DNA of 5,864 nucleotides, taken from positions 1 through 5,864 of the forward strand of contig JAASSE010000082.1 in the NCBI GenBank assembly GCA_021768055.1. The letters are read 5' to 3'. Source of the stretch: Gammaproteobacteria bacterium. Its GTDB lineage: Bacteria > Pseudomonadota > Gammaproteobacteria > SZUA-229. The notes below the pieces were generated by a model. It saw only the letters and a program-made list of their open reading frames with translations, had not been told where the DNA came from and ran no database searches. A program made the position numbers and the translations under genes. Shown here piece after piece: positions 1 to 5,211 of the stretch (its first letter is position 1; each line of letters starts with the position of its first letter).

Positions 1-257
1 GGAGCATAGCCACCACCGTATGGAGGATAGCCGCCGTAGGGGCCGTAGCCGTAGCCACCATAACGGTACCAGTCGTCGTCATCGTCCCAGACTTCTTCCA
101 TTTCATGCATCCAGTAGCGGGGATCCCACTCATCGTACGGGTTCCAGTCGCCGCCCCATGGACCACTATAGTAATCGTCGTCGTCCCACCATGCGGAACT
201 CGTGGTTGCGGCTGTCATTAAAGCCACAGCAAACATTGCGCTTAACAGTTTTTTCAT
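1..257 (-). CDS. Sulfur-globule-protein-like secreted Gly/Tyr/Trp-rich protein (C-terminus cut by window edge)
   Basis: The first 85 codons are present; the 3' end lies beyond base 1. The start ATG (complement of 255-257) follows a GGAG ribosome site 8 nt upstream. Residues 1-22 form a signal peptide (MKKLL, a hydrophobic stretch, then a T-T-S-S-A cleavage site), so the product is predicted to leave the cytoplasm. The mature part is low-complexity: WWDDDDYY at 23-30, a W/D/P-rich middle with WDPRYWM at 44-50, a second acidic run of five Asp at 58-62, then a repetitive Gly-Tyr-Pro tail from residue 66. Known sulfur globule envelope proteins (SgpA/B/C type) are small exported proteins rich in Gly, Tyr and aromatic residues that coat periplasmic sulfur deposits. 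The match here rests on composition and architecture, not on a catalytic motif. It could be another Gly/Tyr-rich secreted structural protein. The Asp clusters are more acidic than the classical purple sulfur bacterial proteins. Confidence 0.7.
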   Translation of the reverse strand, partial: MKKLLSAMFAVALMTAATTSSAWWDDDDYYSGPWGGDWNPYDEWDPRYWMHEMEEVWDDDDDWYRYGGYGYGPYGGYPPYGGGYA

Positions 258-274
258 CGTCATTTCTCCAGTTC

Positions 275-297
275 ATATCTTGATATATCTTGATATA
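275..297 (-). repeat. Tandem 10-bp repeat with two ATATC-N2-GATAT dyads in the globule gene leader
   Basis: The plus strand reads ATATCTTGAT twice without a gap (275-284 and 285-294), followed by a further ATA. Each unit also makes a small dyad, ATATC-TT-GATAT (275-286 and 285-296). The pair lies in the predicted 5' leader of the downstream minus-strand gene, just ahead of its ribosome site. The spacing of one helical turn fits two protein dimers bound side by side, but an mRNA role or chance in AT-rich DNA is equally open. Confidence 0.45.
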
Positions 298-305
298 GCT
301 CGGCT

Positions 306-334
306 AGCATACCCCAAATGAGAAGCAGTCTGAA
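306..334 (-). promoter_or_regulatory. Candidate sigma70 promoter for the sulfur-globule-like gene
   Basis: Read on the minus strand, TTCAGA (complement of 329-334) and TATGCT (complement of 306-311) are separated by 17 nt, each matching four of six consensus positions. The predicted transcript would start near 299 and give a leader of about 40 nt. A perfect 10-bp palindrome (GATCTAGATC, 337-346) sits directly upstream of the -35 box and could be an operator. This is a pattern match only. Confidence 0.3.
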
Positions 335-360
335 TAGATCTAGATCAAGAATAATTGATA

Positions 361-378
361 AGTATATAATTATATACT
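361..378. repeat. Perfect 18-bp AT-rich palindrome between thioredoxin and globule genes
   Basis: AGTATATAA is followed directly by its exact reverse complement, TTATATACT. A further AATAATT (350-356) and AATTATT (379-385) pair outside it with unequal spacing. It lies 13 nt past the thioredoxin stop and upstream of the predicted globule-gene promoter. It may be an operator or part of the thioredoxin transcript end; there is no GC-rich stem, so it is a poor intrinsic terminator. Confidence 0.5.
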
Positions 379-391
379 AATTATTATCTGA

Positions 392-751
392 TTAATATCC
401 TGCATGTTCTGCGACGAATTCGCGCAGGAATGACAACGGTTTAGCGCCATGAAAACGGGCCTTTTCCTCGCCGTCGACGAACAGGATGACGGTCGGAAAG
501 CCCCGTACCTTGTACTTTCCGGCCAGTCTCATGTTTTCCCCAGCATCGACCTCGAGCTTGGCCAGCTTGAGCCTGCCGTCGTACTCCTCGACCAGTGTTT
601 TCAGCCTGGGCGCGATCACCAGGCAGGGCATGCACCAGTCGGCCCACAGATCGACCAGTATCGGTACGCTGTGCGAAGCCTTGATCACGCGCTCGTCGTA
701 ATCTTCAAAACTCACATCAAATATATCCGGGTGGTTTGTAAGCTGATTCAT
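392..751 (-). CDS. Thioredoxin-family protein with WCMPC active site
   Basis: This 119-residue protein is a single thioredoxin fold without a signal peptide, so it should act in the cytoplasm. The redox centre is W39-C40-M41-P42-C43. D34 matches the buried Asp of classical thioredoxin, K65 the conserved Lys of the central strand, and the cis-proline is P86 in GFPT. The length is about 10 residues above E. coli TrxA, mainly at the N-terminus. The one clear oddity is Met in place of the usual Gly between Cys and Pro, which in this family is expected to shift redox potential and partner choice. The start at 751 is the only ATG available: an in-frame TAG lies 12 nt upstream and the next Met is the active-site residue. 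No Shine-Dalgarno is visible. It is transcribed away from the DsrE-like gene and lies upstream of the globule gene on the same strand, which suggests a part in sulfur or thiol metabolism rather than a housekeeping TrxA role. Confidence 0.93.
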   Translation of the reverse strand: MNQLTNHPDIFDVSFEDYDERVIKASHSVPILVDLWADWCMPCLVIAPRLKTLVEEYDGRLKLAKLEVDAGENMRLAGKYKVRGFPTVILFVDGEEKARFHGAKPLSFLREFVAEHAGY

Positions 752-758
752 AATGACG

Positions 759-777
759 ATTGTCTATACAATTAGAA
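759..777. promoter_or_regulatory. Divergent control region motif between thioredoxin and DsrE-like genes
   Basis: The 58-bp gap between the two divergent genes holds a perfect 5-bp inverted repeat (ATTGT-CTAT-ACAAT, 759-772). It overlaps -10-like hexamers in both directions: TACAAT on the plus strand (767-772) and TATAGA on the minus strand (complement of 763-768). The minus-strand reading TTCTAATTGTATAGA (complement of 763-777) nearly matches the motif at the rubrerythrin promoter (5226-5239). No convincing -35 box is seen for either direction. Confidence 0.35.
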
Positions 778-795
778 GTAGTCGCCTGGCGCTTG

Positions 796-802
796 AAGGA
801 GG
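796..802 (+). promoter_or_regulatory. Strong ribosome binding site that fixes the DsrE-like start
   Basis: AAGGAGG is a full Shine-Dalgarno match. It lies 7 nt before the ATG at 810, the ideal distance, but only 1 nt before the ATG at 804 and downstream of the longer-frame ATG at 753. It therefore favours 810 as the real start. Confidence 0.8.
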
Positions 803-809
803 CATGGTT

Positions 810-1325
810 ATGAAGTGCATCGCTGTGTTCGTGATATTCCTGGTTACGGTCCTTGCTCACGGACTGCCTCATGCCGAAGGCGGCAAGTGGGTGCAAACGC
901 CTTACCAGGAGCAAAAAGTCCTGTTCGAGTTTTATTTCGATGAGCCCGAAAAAATAAATTCGGCATTATACTGGATACGCGCCCAGATAAACCCGCTGAT
1001 GGAAGATCCCTACAACCAGGCACCCGAATTCATGGAAACCGTGGTGGTGATACATGGAACAGAGATCGTTACCGTGGCACAAAAGAATTATGACAAATAC
1101 AGGGATGCTGTTGAACGCATGCGCTACTACGCCGAGCTTGGTGTGAAATTCAAGGTCTGCGGTCTTGCCGCCGATGATTATGATTACACGCCGAAAGACT
1201 TTTATGACTTTATCGATGTTGTTCCTTCTGCGATTACCGAATTATCACACTGGCAGCAACAAGGTTACGCCCTGATCAAAGCTGATGTAAAAATAAAAAA
1301 ATATTCCATTGAAGAAATTCGCTGA
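810..1325 (+). CDS. Exported DsrE-like protein
   Basis: The protein has 171 residues from the ATG chosen by the ribosome site at 796-802. Residues 1-22 form a signal peptide: MK, a long hydrophobic core (IAVFVIFLVTVLA), then a polar stretch ending in H-A-E-G. The remaining ~150 residues look like a DsrE/DsrF-type alpha/beta fold: a beta strand KVLFEFYFDEPEK near 36-48, VVVIHGTEI at 78-86 (the characteristic hydrophobic strand plus H-G-T), a helix with KYRDAVERMRYYAELG, and VKFKVCGLAA with one conserved Cys at 117. DsrE-family proteins carry or transfer sulfur through such a cysteine; classical DsrE is cytoplasmic. Export implies a periplasmic role, perhaps with stored sulfur. Cys3 lies inside the signal peptide and is not a lipobox. 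The next gene starts 35 nt downstream on the same strand, so they are probably cotranscribed. The fold assignment is good; the exact substrate is unknown. Confidence 0.82.
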   Translation: MKCIAVFVIFLVTVLAHGLPHAEGGKWVQTPYQEQKVLFEFYFDEPEKINSALYWIRAQINPLMEDPYNQAPEFMETVVVIHGTEIVTVAQKNYDKYRDAVERMRYYAELGVKFKVCGLAADDYDYTPKDFYDFIDVVPSAITELSHWQQQGYALIKADVKIKKYSIEEIR

Positions 1326-1360
1326 TATGATTTGTCCTTTGCAACAGGATTGTACTTAAC

Positions 1361-1636
1361 ATGAACTCCATTACCATTGAACACAATGTAACGCCGGCAA
1401 AACTTGATGTGCTTTACGTGGATGACTGGCCGGTCTGGACCAAGGGCGTATCCGAATTCGATTGGCAATATGACCAGCAGGAGACCTGCTACATCATTGA
1501 AGGTTCCGCCATTATTACTCCCGAAAACGAGGAACCGGTAACAATTACCAGTGGTGATCTGGTGGTATTCCCCAAGGGCATGAAGTGCGTGTGGAAAATT
1601 ACTGAGCCTATCGAAAAGCACTACAAGTTCGACTAA
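1361..1636 (+). CDS. Small Cupin_3-type cupin protein
   Basis: This 91-residue protein is a single minimal cupin barrel with no signal peptide. Cupin motif 1 is E41-T-C43-Y-I-I-E47-G48 and motif 2 is G65-D66 followed by VVFPKGMKCVW, ending with a conserved KHYKF tail. The E-x-C-Y-x-x-E-G form is typical of the Cupin_3 (DUF861) group, related to ureidoglycine aminohydrolase barrels, and lacks the paired His metal ligands of classical cupins. Metal binding and catalysis are therefore uncertain. Its ribosome site is weak (AGGA about 11 nt upstream). It sits between the DsrE-like gene and a small membrane-protein gene on the same strand and probably shares their mRNA. No substrate can be named from the sequence. 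Confidence 0.85.
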   Translation: MNSITIEHNVTPAKLDVLYVDDWPVWTKGVSEFDWQYDQQETCYIIEGSAIITPENEEPVTITSGDLVVFPKGMKCVWKITEPIEKHYKFD

Positions 1637-1650
1637 GGGGGCATCTACTC

Positions 1651-1836
1651 ATGGAGTTATGGGAACAAATTTTACTGGGTGCACTGGCGATTCTGATAAT
1701 CTTTTTATTTCGTCCGGGCATCAAGGCCACAATAGAAAAAAGCAAAAACGCTGAAGAGAAACATTGGGGAACGGTGATCGTACTTGCAATTGTTCTGATC
1801 GCTTTCGTGTTACTGCTGATATCCTCAGTTCAATAA
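1651..1836 (+). CDS. Small two-helix inner-membrane protein of unknown function
   Basis: The 61-residue product has a predicted membrane helix at about 6-20, a short basic and polar loop (R21-P22-G23-I24-K25 to about residue 39, with several Lys and Glu), and a second helix at about 41-58. Both termini probably lie on the same side of the membrane. The ATG lies 14 nt after the cupin stop and is preceded by an AGGGGG ribosome site 9 nt away, so translation as the third gene of the DsrE-cupin set is likely. I do not recognise a named family. The short R-P-G-I-K segment at the end of helix 1 is its most distinctive element. No function is assigned. Confidence 0.75.
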   Translation: MELWEQILLGALAILIIFLFRPGIKATIEKSKNAEEKHWGTVIVLAIVLIAFVLLLISSVQ

Positions 1837-1861
1837 ATCAGAAATCAAAGCGGTGAAAATA

Positions 1862-1878
1862 TGACGCCAACGGTGTCA
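1862..1878. terminator. Weak hairpin between convergent genes
   Basis: TGACGCC-AAC-GGTGTCA gives a 7-bp stem with one G-U pair in plus-strand RNA. It lies 25 nt past the small membrane-protein stop but has no T-tract on that side. On the minus strand the stem has an A-C mismatch but is followed by TATTTTC, so it could weakly end the antiporter transcript. The case is weak in both directions. Confidence 0.3.
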
Positions 1879-1938
1879 GACCCTGGTAGTCAATATCGGC
1901 ATCATCAGACCTGACCATTAACCAGTGAATTACAAACC

Positions 1939-3162
1939 CTATCCATGTATACCGAGTTTGTTCACCAGCAGGCGTACTGTTGGCGCCTGCACAAACAGGG
2001 TAAACAGCACCACACCGAAAGCAATGGATTGTATCGTCCACCAGTAATCCAGTGTCACCGGCAGCGATAATGCCAGTGCGAGCGCAATTGCTCCGCGAAG
2101 CCCTCCCCACACCATCACAGTCTGGTAACGCATGTCTACGGGTTCTTTCTGGAGCTTGCCGAGTAAAGACAGGCTGCCATAGGTGCTGACCGCTCTTGCT
2201 ACTACGACCGCTGCGATTGCAATCAACATCGCCAGCCAGCGCTCCTCGAACATGCTCACCGTGATTGTCACCCCCATGATGATAAACACGATCGCGTTGG
2301 CAATATTACCCGTGACATCCCATAGATGGTCGTTCATTGCTCTGTCTTCTTCAGTTGCATCATTGTTCACTATGGCTGACATTGCGATGGCAGCGACGAG
2401 GGTCGAGGTGACGCCCGAGACGTGAAGCAAGTGCTCGGCAACAAGATAGGAACCATAGGCTACGGCTATAGTTAACAAACCCGTCATCACCGCATTCGTA
2501 TTGATGCGGTTCAGGAAACCTGCTGCAAAACCGATAATCAGTCCACACACAGCCCCGCCAATAAACACCTTGAGGAATTCAACAACCACACCGGCCGGCG
2601 TTGCTTCGGCCTGCATCGACACCGCCATTGAAATAAACAGGCCGTACAGCACAATAGCTGTTGCATCATTGAACAGGCTTTCTCCCTCCAGCAAGATACC
2701 CAGGCGTTTCGGTGCATGAATTTCCCGCAACCGCGCCACTACAGCCACGGGATCAGTTGCAGCGAGTATTGCACCGGTCAACAACGCAGCAATCCAGGGG
2801 AATCCTGCGGGATGGGCTATACCGTAATAGATTCCCGCTGCCGTTAGCGCTGTTGTCAGGAACATACCTACAACAGCAAGAAAAAGTACGGGTACCAGGT
2901 TACTGAACAGCAGTTGTTTGTCGATCCTGTAAGCTACTTCGAATACAAGAACCGGGATAAACACATAGAAAATAAGATCATGGAAATTATCAGCGCGCAG
3001 GCCCGTGTCTATACCAAATGCAACGATAATTTCAGACCCGACAAAACCTGCTATCACAAGCACACTGGTAAATGGCAAACGCACCAGGCGTGACAACGGC
3101 TCGGAGACCAGTGCAAGTATGAGCAATATAACCAGCGATGTAACAATATGGCTTATCAACAT
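1939..3162 (-). CDS. NhaP-type (CPA1) Na+/H+ antiporter
   Basis: The 407-residue protein is almost entirely membrane helices (about 12-13), starting with a hydrophobic N-terminus. The ion-binding motifs of the CPA1 exchangers are present: T136-D137-P138 in the GAILAATDPVAVV helix, G160-E161-S-L-F-N165-D166 in the next helix, and W352-G-G-L-R356-G-A late in the protein. The N-D pair and the Arg are as in electroneutral NhaP exchangers, which swap cytoplasmic Na+ (or K+) for external H+. The protein ends soon after the last helix (NKLGIHG) and lacks the long cytoplasmic regulatory tail seen in some relatives, so it appears complete but short. The start is supported by GAGG 7 nt upstream. It stands alone on its strand, convergent with the cupin set, and its 5' end is 33 bp from the hairpin array. 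Ion preference cannot be read from the sequence. Confidence 0.93.
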   Translation of the reverse strand: MLISHIVTSLVILLILALVSEPLSRLVRLPFTSVLVIAGFVGSEIIVAFGIDTGLRADNFHDLIFYVFIPVLVFEVAYRIDKQLLFSNLVPVLFLAVVGMFLTTALTAAGIYYGIAHPAGFPWIAALLTGAILAATDPVAVVARLREIHAPKRLGILLEGESLFNDATAIVLYGLFISMAVSMQAEATPAGVVVEFLKVFIGGAVCGLIIGFAAGFLNRINTNAVMTGLLTIAVAYGSYLVAEHLLHVSGVTSTLVAAIAMSAIVNNDATEEDRAMNDHLWDVTGNIANAIVFIIMGVTITVSMFEERWLAMLIAIAAVVVARAVSTYGSLSLLGKLQKEPVDMRYQTVMVWGGLRGAIALALALSLPVTLDYWWTIQSIAFGVVLFTLFVQAPTVRLLVNKLGIHG

Positions 3163-3194
3163 AAGCCTGCCTCGCTGTTAGTTCAGTGATATTA

Positions 3195-3413
3195 AGGAAC
3201 CTCTGATTAAGTCAGAGGTTCCTGCGGTACAGGGAGGTACCGCCAAAATCTACTGCGTATGCAGTTGATTTTGAAGCAAGGTACAAACCGCGTTTGTGCC
3301 GCAGCGTGGTCTGAGAAGTCCACGATGGACTTATTCAGACCTTGCTTAATGTAATCAGACACGTTAACGCTCTGCCAGTTCTTCCAAGCAGAGCGATTTT
3401 CTACGACGTAGAA
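3195..3413. repeat. Array of consecutive, non-identical hairpins (possible structured RNA or palindromic mobile-element remnant)
   Basis: Seven inverted repeats follow each other with almost no spacer. H1: 3195-3206/3212-3223, 12 bp perfect. H2: 3224-3230/3237-3243, 7 bp perfect (GCGGTAC/GTACCGC). H3: 3244-3256/3261-3273, 13 bp with one mismatch. H4: 3280-3288/3292-3300, 9 bp with one G-T pair. H5: 3308-3321/3327-3341, 14-15 bp with one bulge. H6: 3368-3375/3388-3395, 8 bp perfect (CGCTCTGC/GCAGAGCG). H7: 3399-3405/3407-3413, 7 bp perfect around one base. An 8-bp palindrome CGTTAACG (3362-3369) lies between H5 and H6. Longer-range pairs also exist: AAGCAAGGT (3274-3282) with ACCTTGCTT (3339-3347), and TCTGATTA (3202-3209) with TAATCAGA (3352-3359). 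The arms differ from one hairpin to the next, so this is not a tandem repeat. I do not recognise the family. Confidence 0.7.
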
Positions 3414-3605
3414 CAATGCTGCCATGACGTTTCTGTTGAATACATCCCGCAGTTATCGCAGAAAAAAATCGTTTAATCTCGATGGTGCCAAGACTATTTT
3501 TGACTGGTAGAGCCAGGCGCCCTGTCCAGCAATTTGTACACGGAAACTAGCGACTTCAATCACAACGTGATTGGCGCAAATAACAGCCCGCGTTCACTCC
3601 CTGCA
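3414..3605. other. Intergenic stretch with no recognisable gene
   Basis: This follows the hairpin array and runs to the stop of the flavoprotein gene. It holds an A-run (3463-3469) and no frame with a ribosome site and credible protein. One inverted repeat near its right end is listed separately. Nothing else was seen. Confidence 0.5.
3557..3573 (-). terminator. Hairpin downstream of the flavoprotein gene
   Basis: CAATCAC-AAC-GTGATTG forms a perfect 7-bp stem, 32 nt past the stop of the minus-strand gene. There is no T-tract after it, so it is at best an RNA 3'-end stabiliser or a Rho-assisted site. Confidence 0.3.
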
Positions 3606-5000
3606 CTAAACCTGTTGCAGCTCGACTGTTTCTTCCTTGATATCCAGTTCAGACAATACGCCGTACAGCGTTGCCTGCAGGGCTTCTTCGATCACCGGGT
3701 GATAGAACGGCATCTTCAGCATATCGAACACGGTCATGCGCTGCTGGATTGACCACGCCAGCAGATGCGCCAGGTGTTCGCCCCTGACACAGGCCATCGC
3801 GGCGCCGCGCAGCAGGCCGTCTTTTTTATTCACGTAGATGCGCAGCACGCCACGGTTGTTGCCCATGATCAGCGCGCGCCCGACCGGGCCGAACTGCATT
3901 TCGCCGATGGCAATTTCAGACTCATCCAGTTCATCCAGCTGCTCGCCCACGGTGGCGATGTTGGGATCACAGAAGGTTATGCCCAGCGGTGTCTTGCGCC
4001 TGAAAGCAGTGCAGGCTTTTCTCACCGCGTTATAGCCGGCGACGCGGCCTTCGTGGCCGGCCTCGTGCAACAGCGCACGGTCCAGGTTCACATCACCGGC
4101 AATATATATATGACTGTCACCACAACGCATGGTCAGCGGGTCATAGACCGGCACGCCGTTATCATCCAGTTCGAGAGCGGTGTTCTCCAGTGACAGATTA
4201 TCCAGATTGGGTCTGCGCCCGAGACTCGCCAGTACCTTCTCAACCACGACCTCGTTATCGCCGGCACGCACCCTGATACCACCGTCGGCTTTTTCCAGTT
4301 CTGCGGCCGTGCCCAACCACAACGGAAACTCCCTGCCGATGGTATCAACGGCGAGTTTGTTCACCACGGGGTCCGCCAGCTTGGCAATGTTTTCCAGCAG
4401 GTCCATACCGGTCACGTCAACACCCAGCCTGGACAATGCCTGGCCCAGTTCAAGCCCGATCGAGCCCAGGCCAATCACGGCAACGGATGCGGGCATGTCT
4501 TCCATTTCGAACAGCTCATCCGTGGTGATGATGTCGTCCCTGAACGCAGACCAGGCACCGGGGATCACCGGTGTCGTGCCCGTTGCAATCACGATAGCCC
4601 CGGCACTGATCTGTTCACCGTTGACTTCCAAGGTGGTGGCATCGACGAAGCGCGCATAGCCCTCGAGCAAGTGTTCCGGCCCCATCCGGTCTGTAGTACC
4701 CAGGGTCTGGTCAACAAAAACATCGCGCAGGTCCTGTACATGCTCCATGATCGCTGGCCTGTCCGGCTCAAGCGCATCGGCACCATCAATGCCTTCACGC
4801 TCGAACAACTTGCGGTGGTGATAATCATCCGCGACCTGGATCATGACCTTGGATGGCATACAGCCAACACGGGCACAAGTGGTACCCAGCTCGCCGCCTT
4901 CGATTAATACATAGTTGTCGGTCTGCCGGCGCACCTGTGACAAGGCAAACAGGCCGGCACTGCCGGCGCCGATTATGGCGACATCAACCTGTCGGGACAT
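3606..5000 (-). CDS. Dihydrolipoamide-dehydrogenase-like FAD disulfide oxidoreductase
   Basis: The 464-residue protein has the full class I pyridine-nucleotide disulfide oxidoreductase layout. FAD motif GAGSAG is at 11-16; the redox pair is C42-ARVG-C47 followed by MPSK; ATG at 139-141; the NAD(P) motif GLGSIG at 177-182; IYIAGD at 298-303 contacts FAD; and the C-terminal dimerisation domain carries the catalytic H434-P435 with E439. D200 at the end of the second strand of the nucleotide fold suggests NAD rather than NADP. The family oxidises dihydrolipoamide or related dithiols. This branch (TTCARVGCMPSK, FYHPVIEEAL) differs from classical Lpd (GTCLNVGCIPSK, HAHPT) and is not next to any 2-oxoacid dehydrogenase gene, so a stand-alone thiol/disulfide or sulfur role is possible. 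The start has AGGAGA 7 nt upstream. It is transcribed divergently from the rubrerythrin gene. Confidence 0.9.
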   Translation of the reverse strand: MSRQVDVAIIGAGSAGLFALSQVRRQTDNYVLIEGGELGTTCARVGCMPSKVMIQVADDYHHRKLFEREGIDGADALEPDRPAIMEHVQDLRDVFVDQTLGTTDRMGPEHLLEGYARFVDATTLEVNGEQISAGAIVIATGTTPVIPGAWSAFRDDIITTDELFEMEDMPASVAVIGLGSIGLELGQALSRLGVDVTGMDLLENIAKLADPVVNKLAVDTIGREFPLWLGTAAELEKADGGIRVRAGDNEVVVEKVLASLGRRPNLDNLSLENTALELDDNGVPVYDPLTMRCGDSHIYIAGDVNLDRALLHEAGHEGRVAGYNAVRKACTAFRRKTPLGITFCDPNIATVGEQLDELDESEIAIGEMQFGPVGRALIMGNNRGVLRIYVNKKDGLLRGAAMACVRGEHLAHLLAWSIQQRMTVFDMLKMPFYHPVIEEALQATLYGVLSELDIKEETVELQQV

Positions 5001-5028
5001 GAACGGATCTCCTGGTTAAGGCAGGCGT

Positions 5029-5056
5029 AGAATAACAGCATGCCCGGACAAGTAAA
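5029..5056 (-). promoter_or_regulatory. Candidate promoter of the flavoprotein gene
   Basis: On the minus strand TTTACT (complement of 5051-5056) and TATTCT (complement of 5029-5034) are spaced by 16 nt, each with four consensus matches. The start point would be near 5022, giving a leader of about 20 nt that still contains the AGGAGA ribosome site. This is a pattern match only. Confidence 0.3.
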
Positions 5057-5085
5057 CTCACTCTGCAATAGGCTTTATGCTGTTA
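5033..5085. repeat. 9-bp perfect inverted repeat flanking the flavoprotein promoter
   Basis: TAACAGCAT (5033-5041) and ATGCTGTTA (5077-5085) are exact reverse complements 35 bp apart. The left arm overlaps the candidate -10 box and the right arm lies upstream of the -35 box. Two half-sites bracketing a promoter is a layout compatible with repression, but chance cannot be excluded. Confidence 0.4.
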
Positions 5086-5117
5086 CAGCCATCACAATCC
5101 GGTTTCTGGCGGGTGAT

Positions 5118-5145
5118 AGACTGTAGCAACTCCTGCAACCAGTCT
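5118..5145. repeat. Imperfect dyad in the divergent control region
   Basis: AGACTG (5118-5123) pairs with CAGTCT (5140-5145), with an inner GCA (5126-5128) and TGC (5134-5136) closing a small internal loop. It lies midway between the two divergent genes and could be an operator or a chance stem. Confidence 0.3.
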
Positions 5146-5211
5146 GATAAAGAAAACCAATCGAAGGTATAGCAAAATTCTAATGGATTGTTTTAGCCAT
5201 CGGAATTAATG

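Noticed and set aside
20..283. Plus-strand 87-codon frame at the left edge
   Set aside because: It is an Arg/Ser-rich antisense shadow of the globule-like gene, whose minus-strand frame has a signal peptide and ribosome site.
753..809. Longer start for the DsrE-like protein at ATG 753 or 804
   Set aside because: ATG 753 has no ribosome site and lies in the divergent promoter region; ATG 804 is only 1 nt from the AAGGAGG. ATG 810 has ideal spacing and yields a clean signal peptide.
1838..2110. Minus-strand 90-codon frame overlapping the antiporter 3' end
   Set aside because: It is in a different frame of the same strand as the antiporter, has no ribosome site and no recognisable domain.
3195..3413. 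CRISPR array or integron attC site
   Set aside because: The inverted repeats are all different with no constant repeat and spacer pattern, and there is no attC-type core-site pair or integrase nearby.
3207..3425. 72-codon minus-strand frame as a protein-coding gene
   Set aside because: No ribosome site, no recognised domain, and it is made entirely of hairpin sequence. Kept only as a finding.
3534..4193. Plus-strand frames over the flavoprotein gene
   Set aside because: They are antisense shadows of a full-length, motif-complete minus-strand gene.
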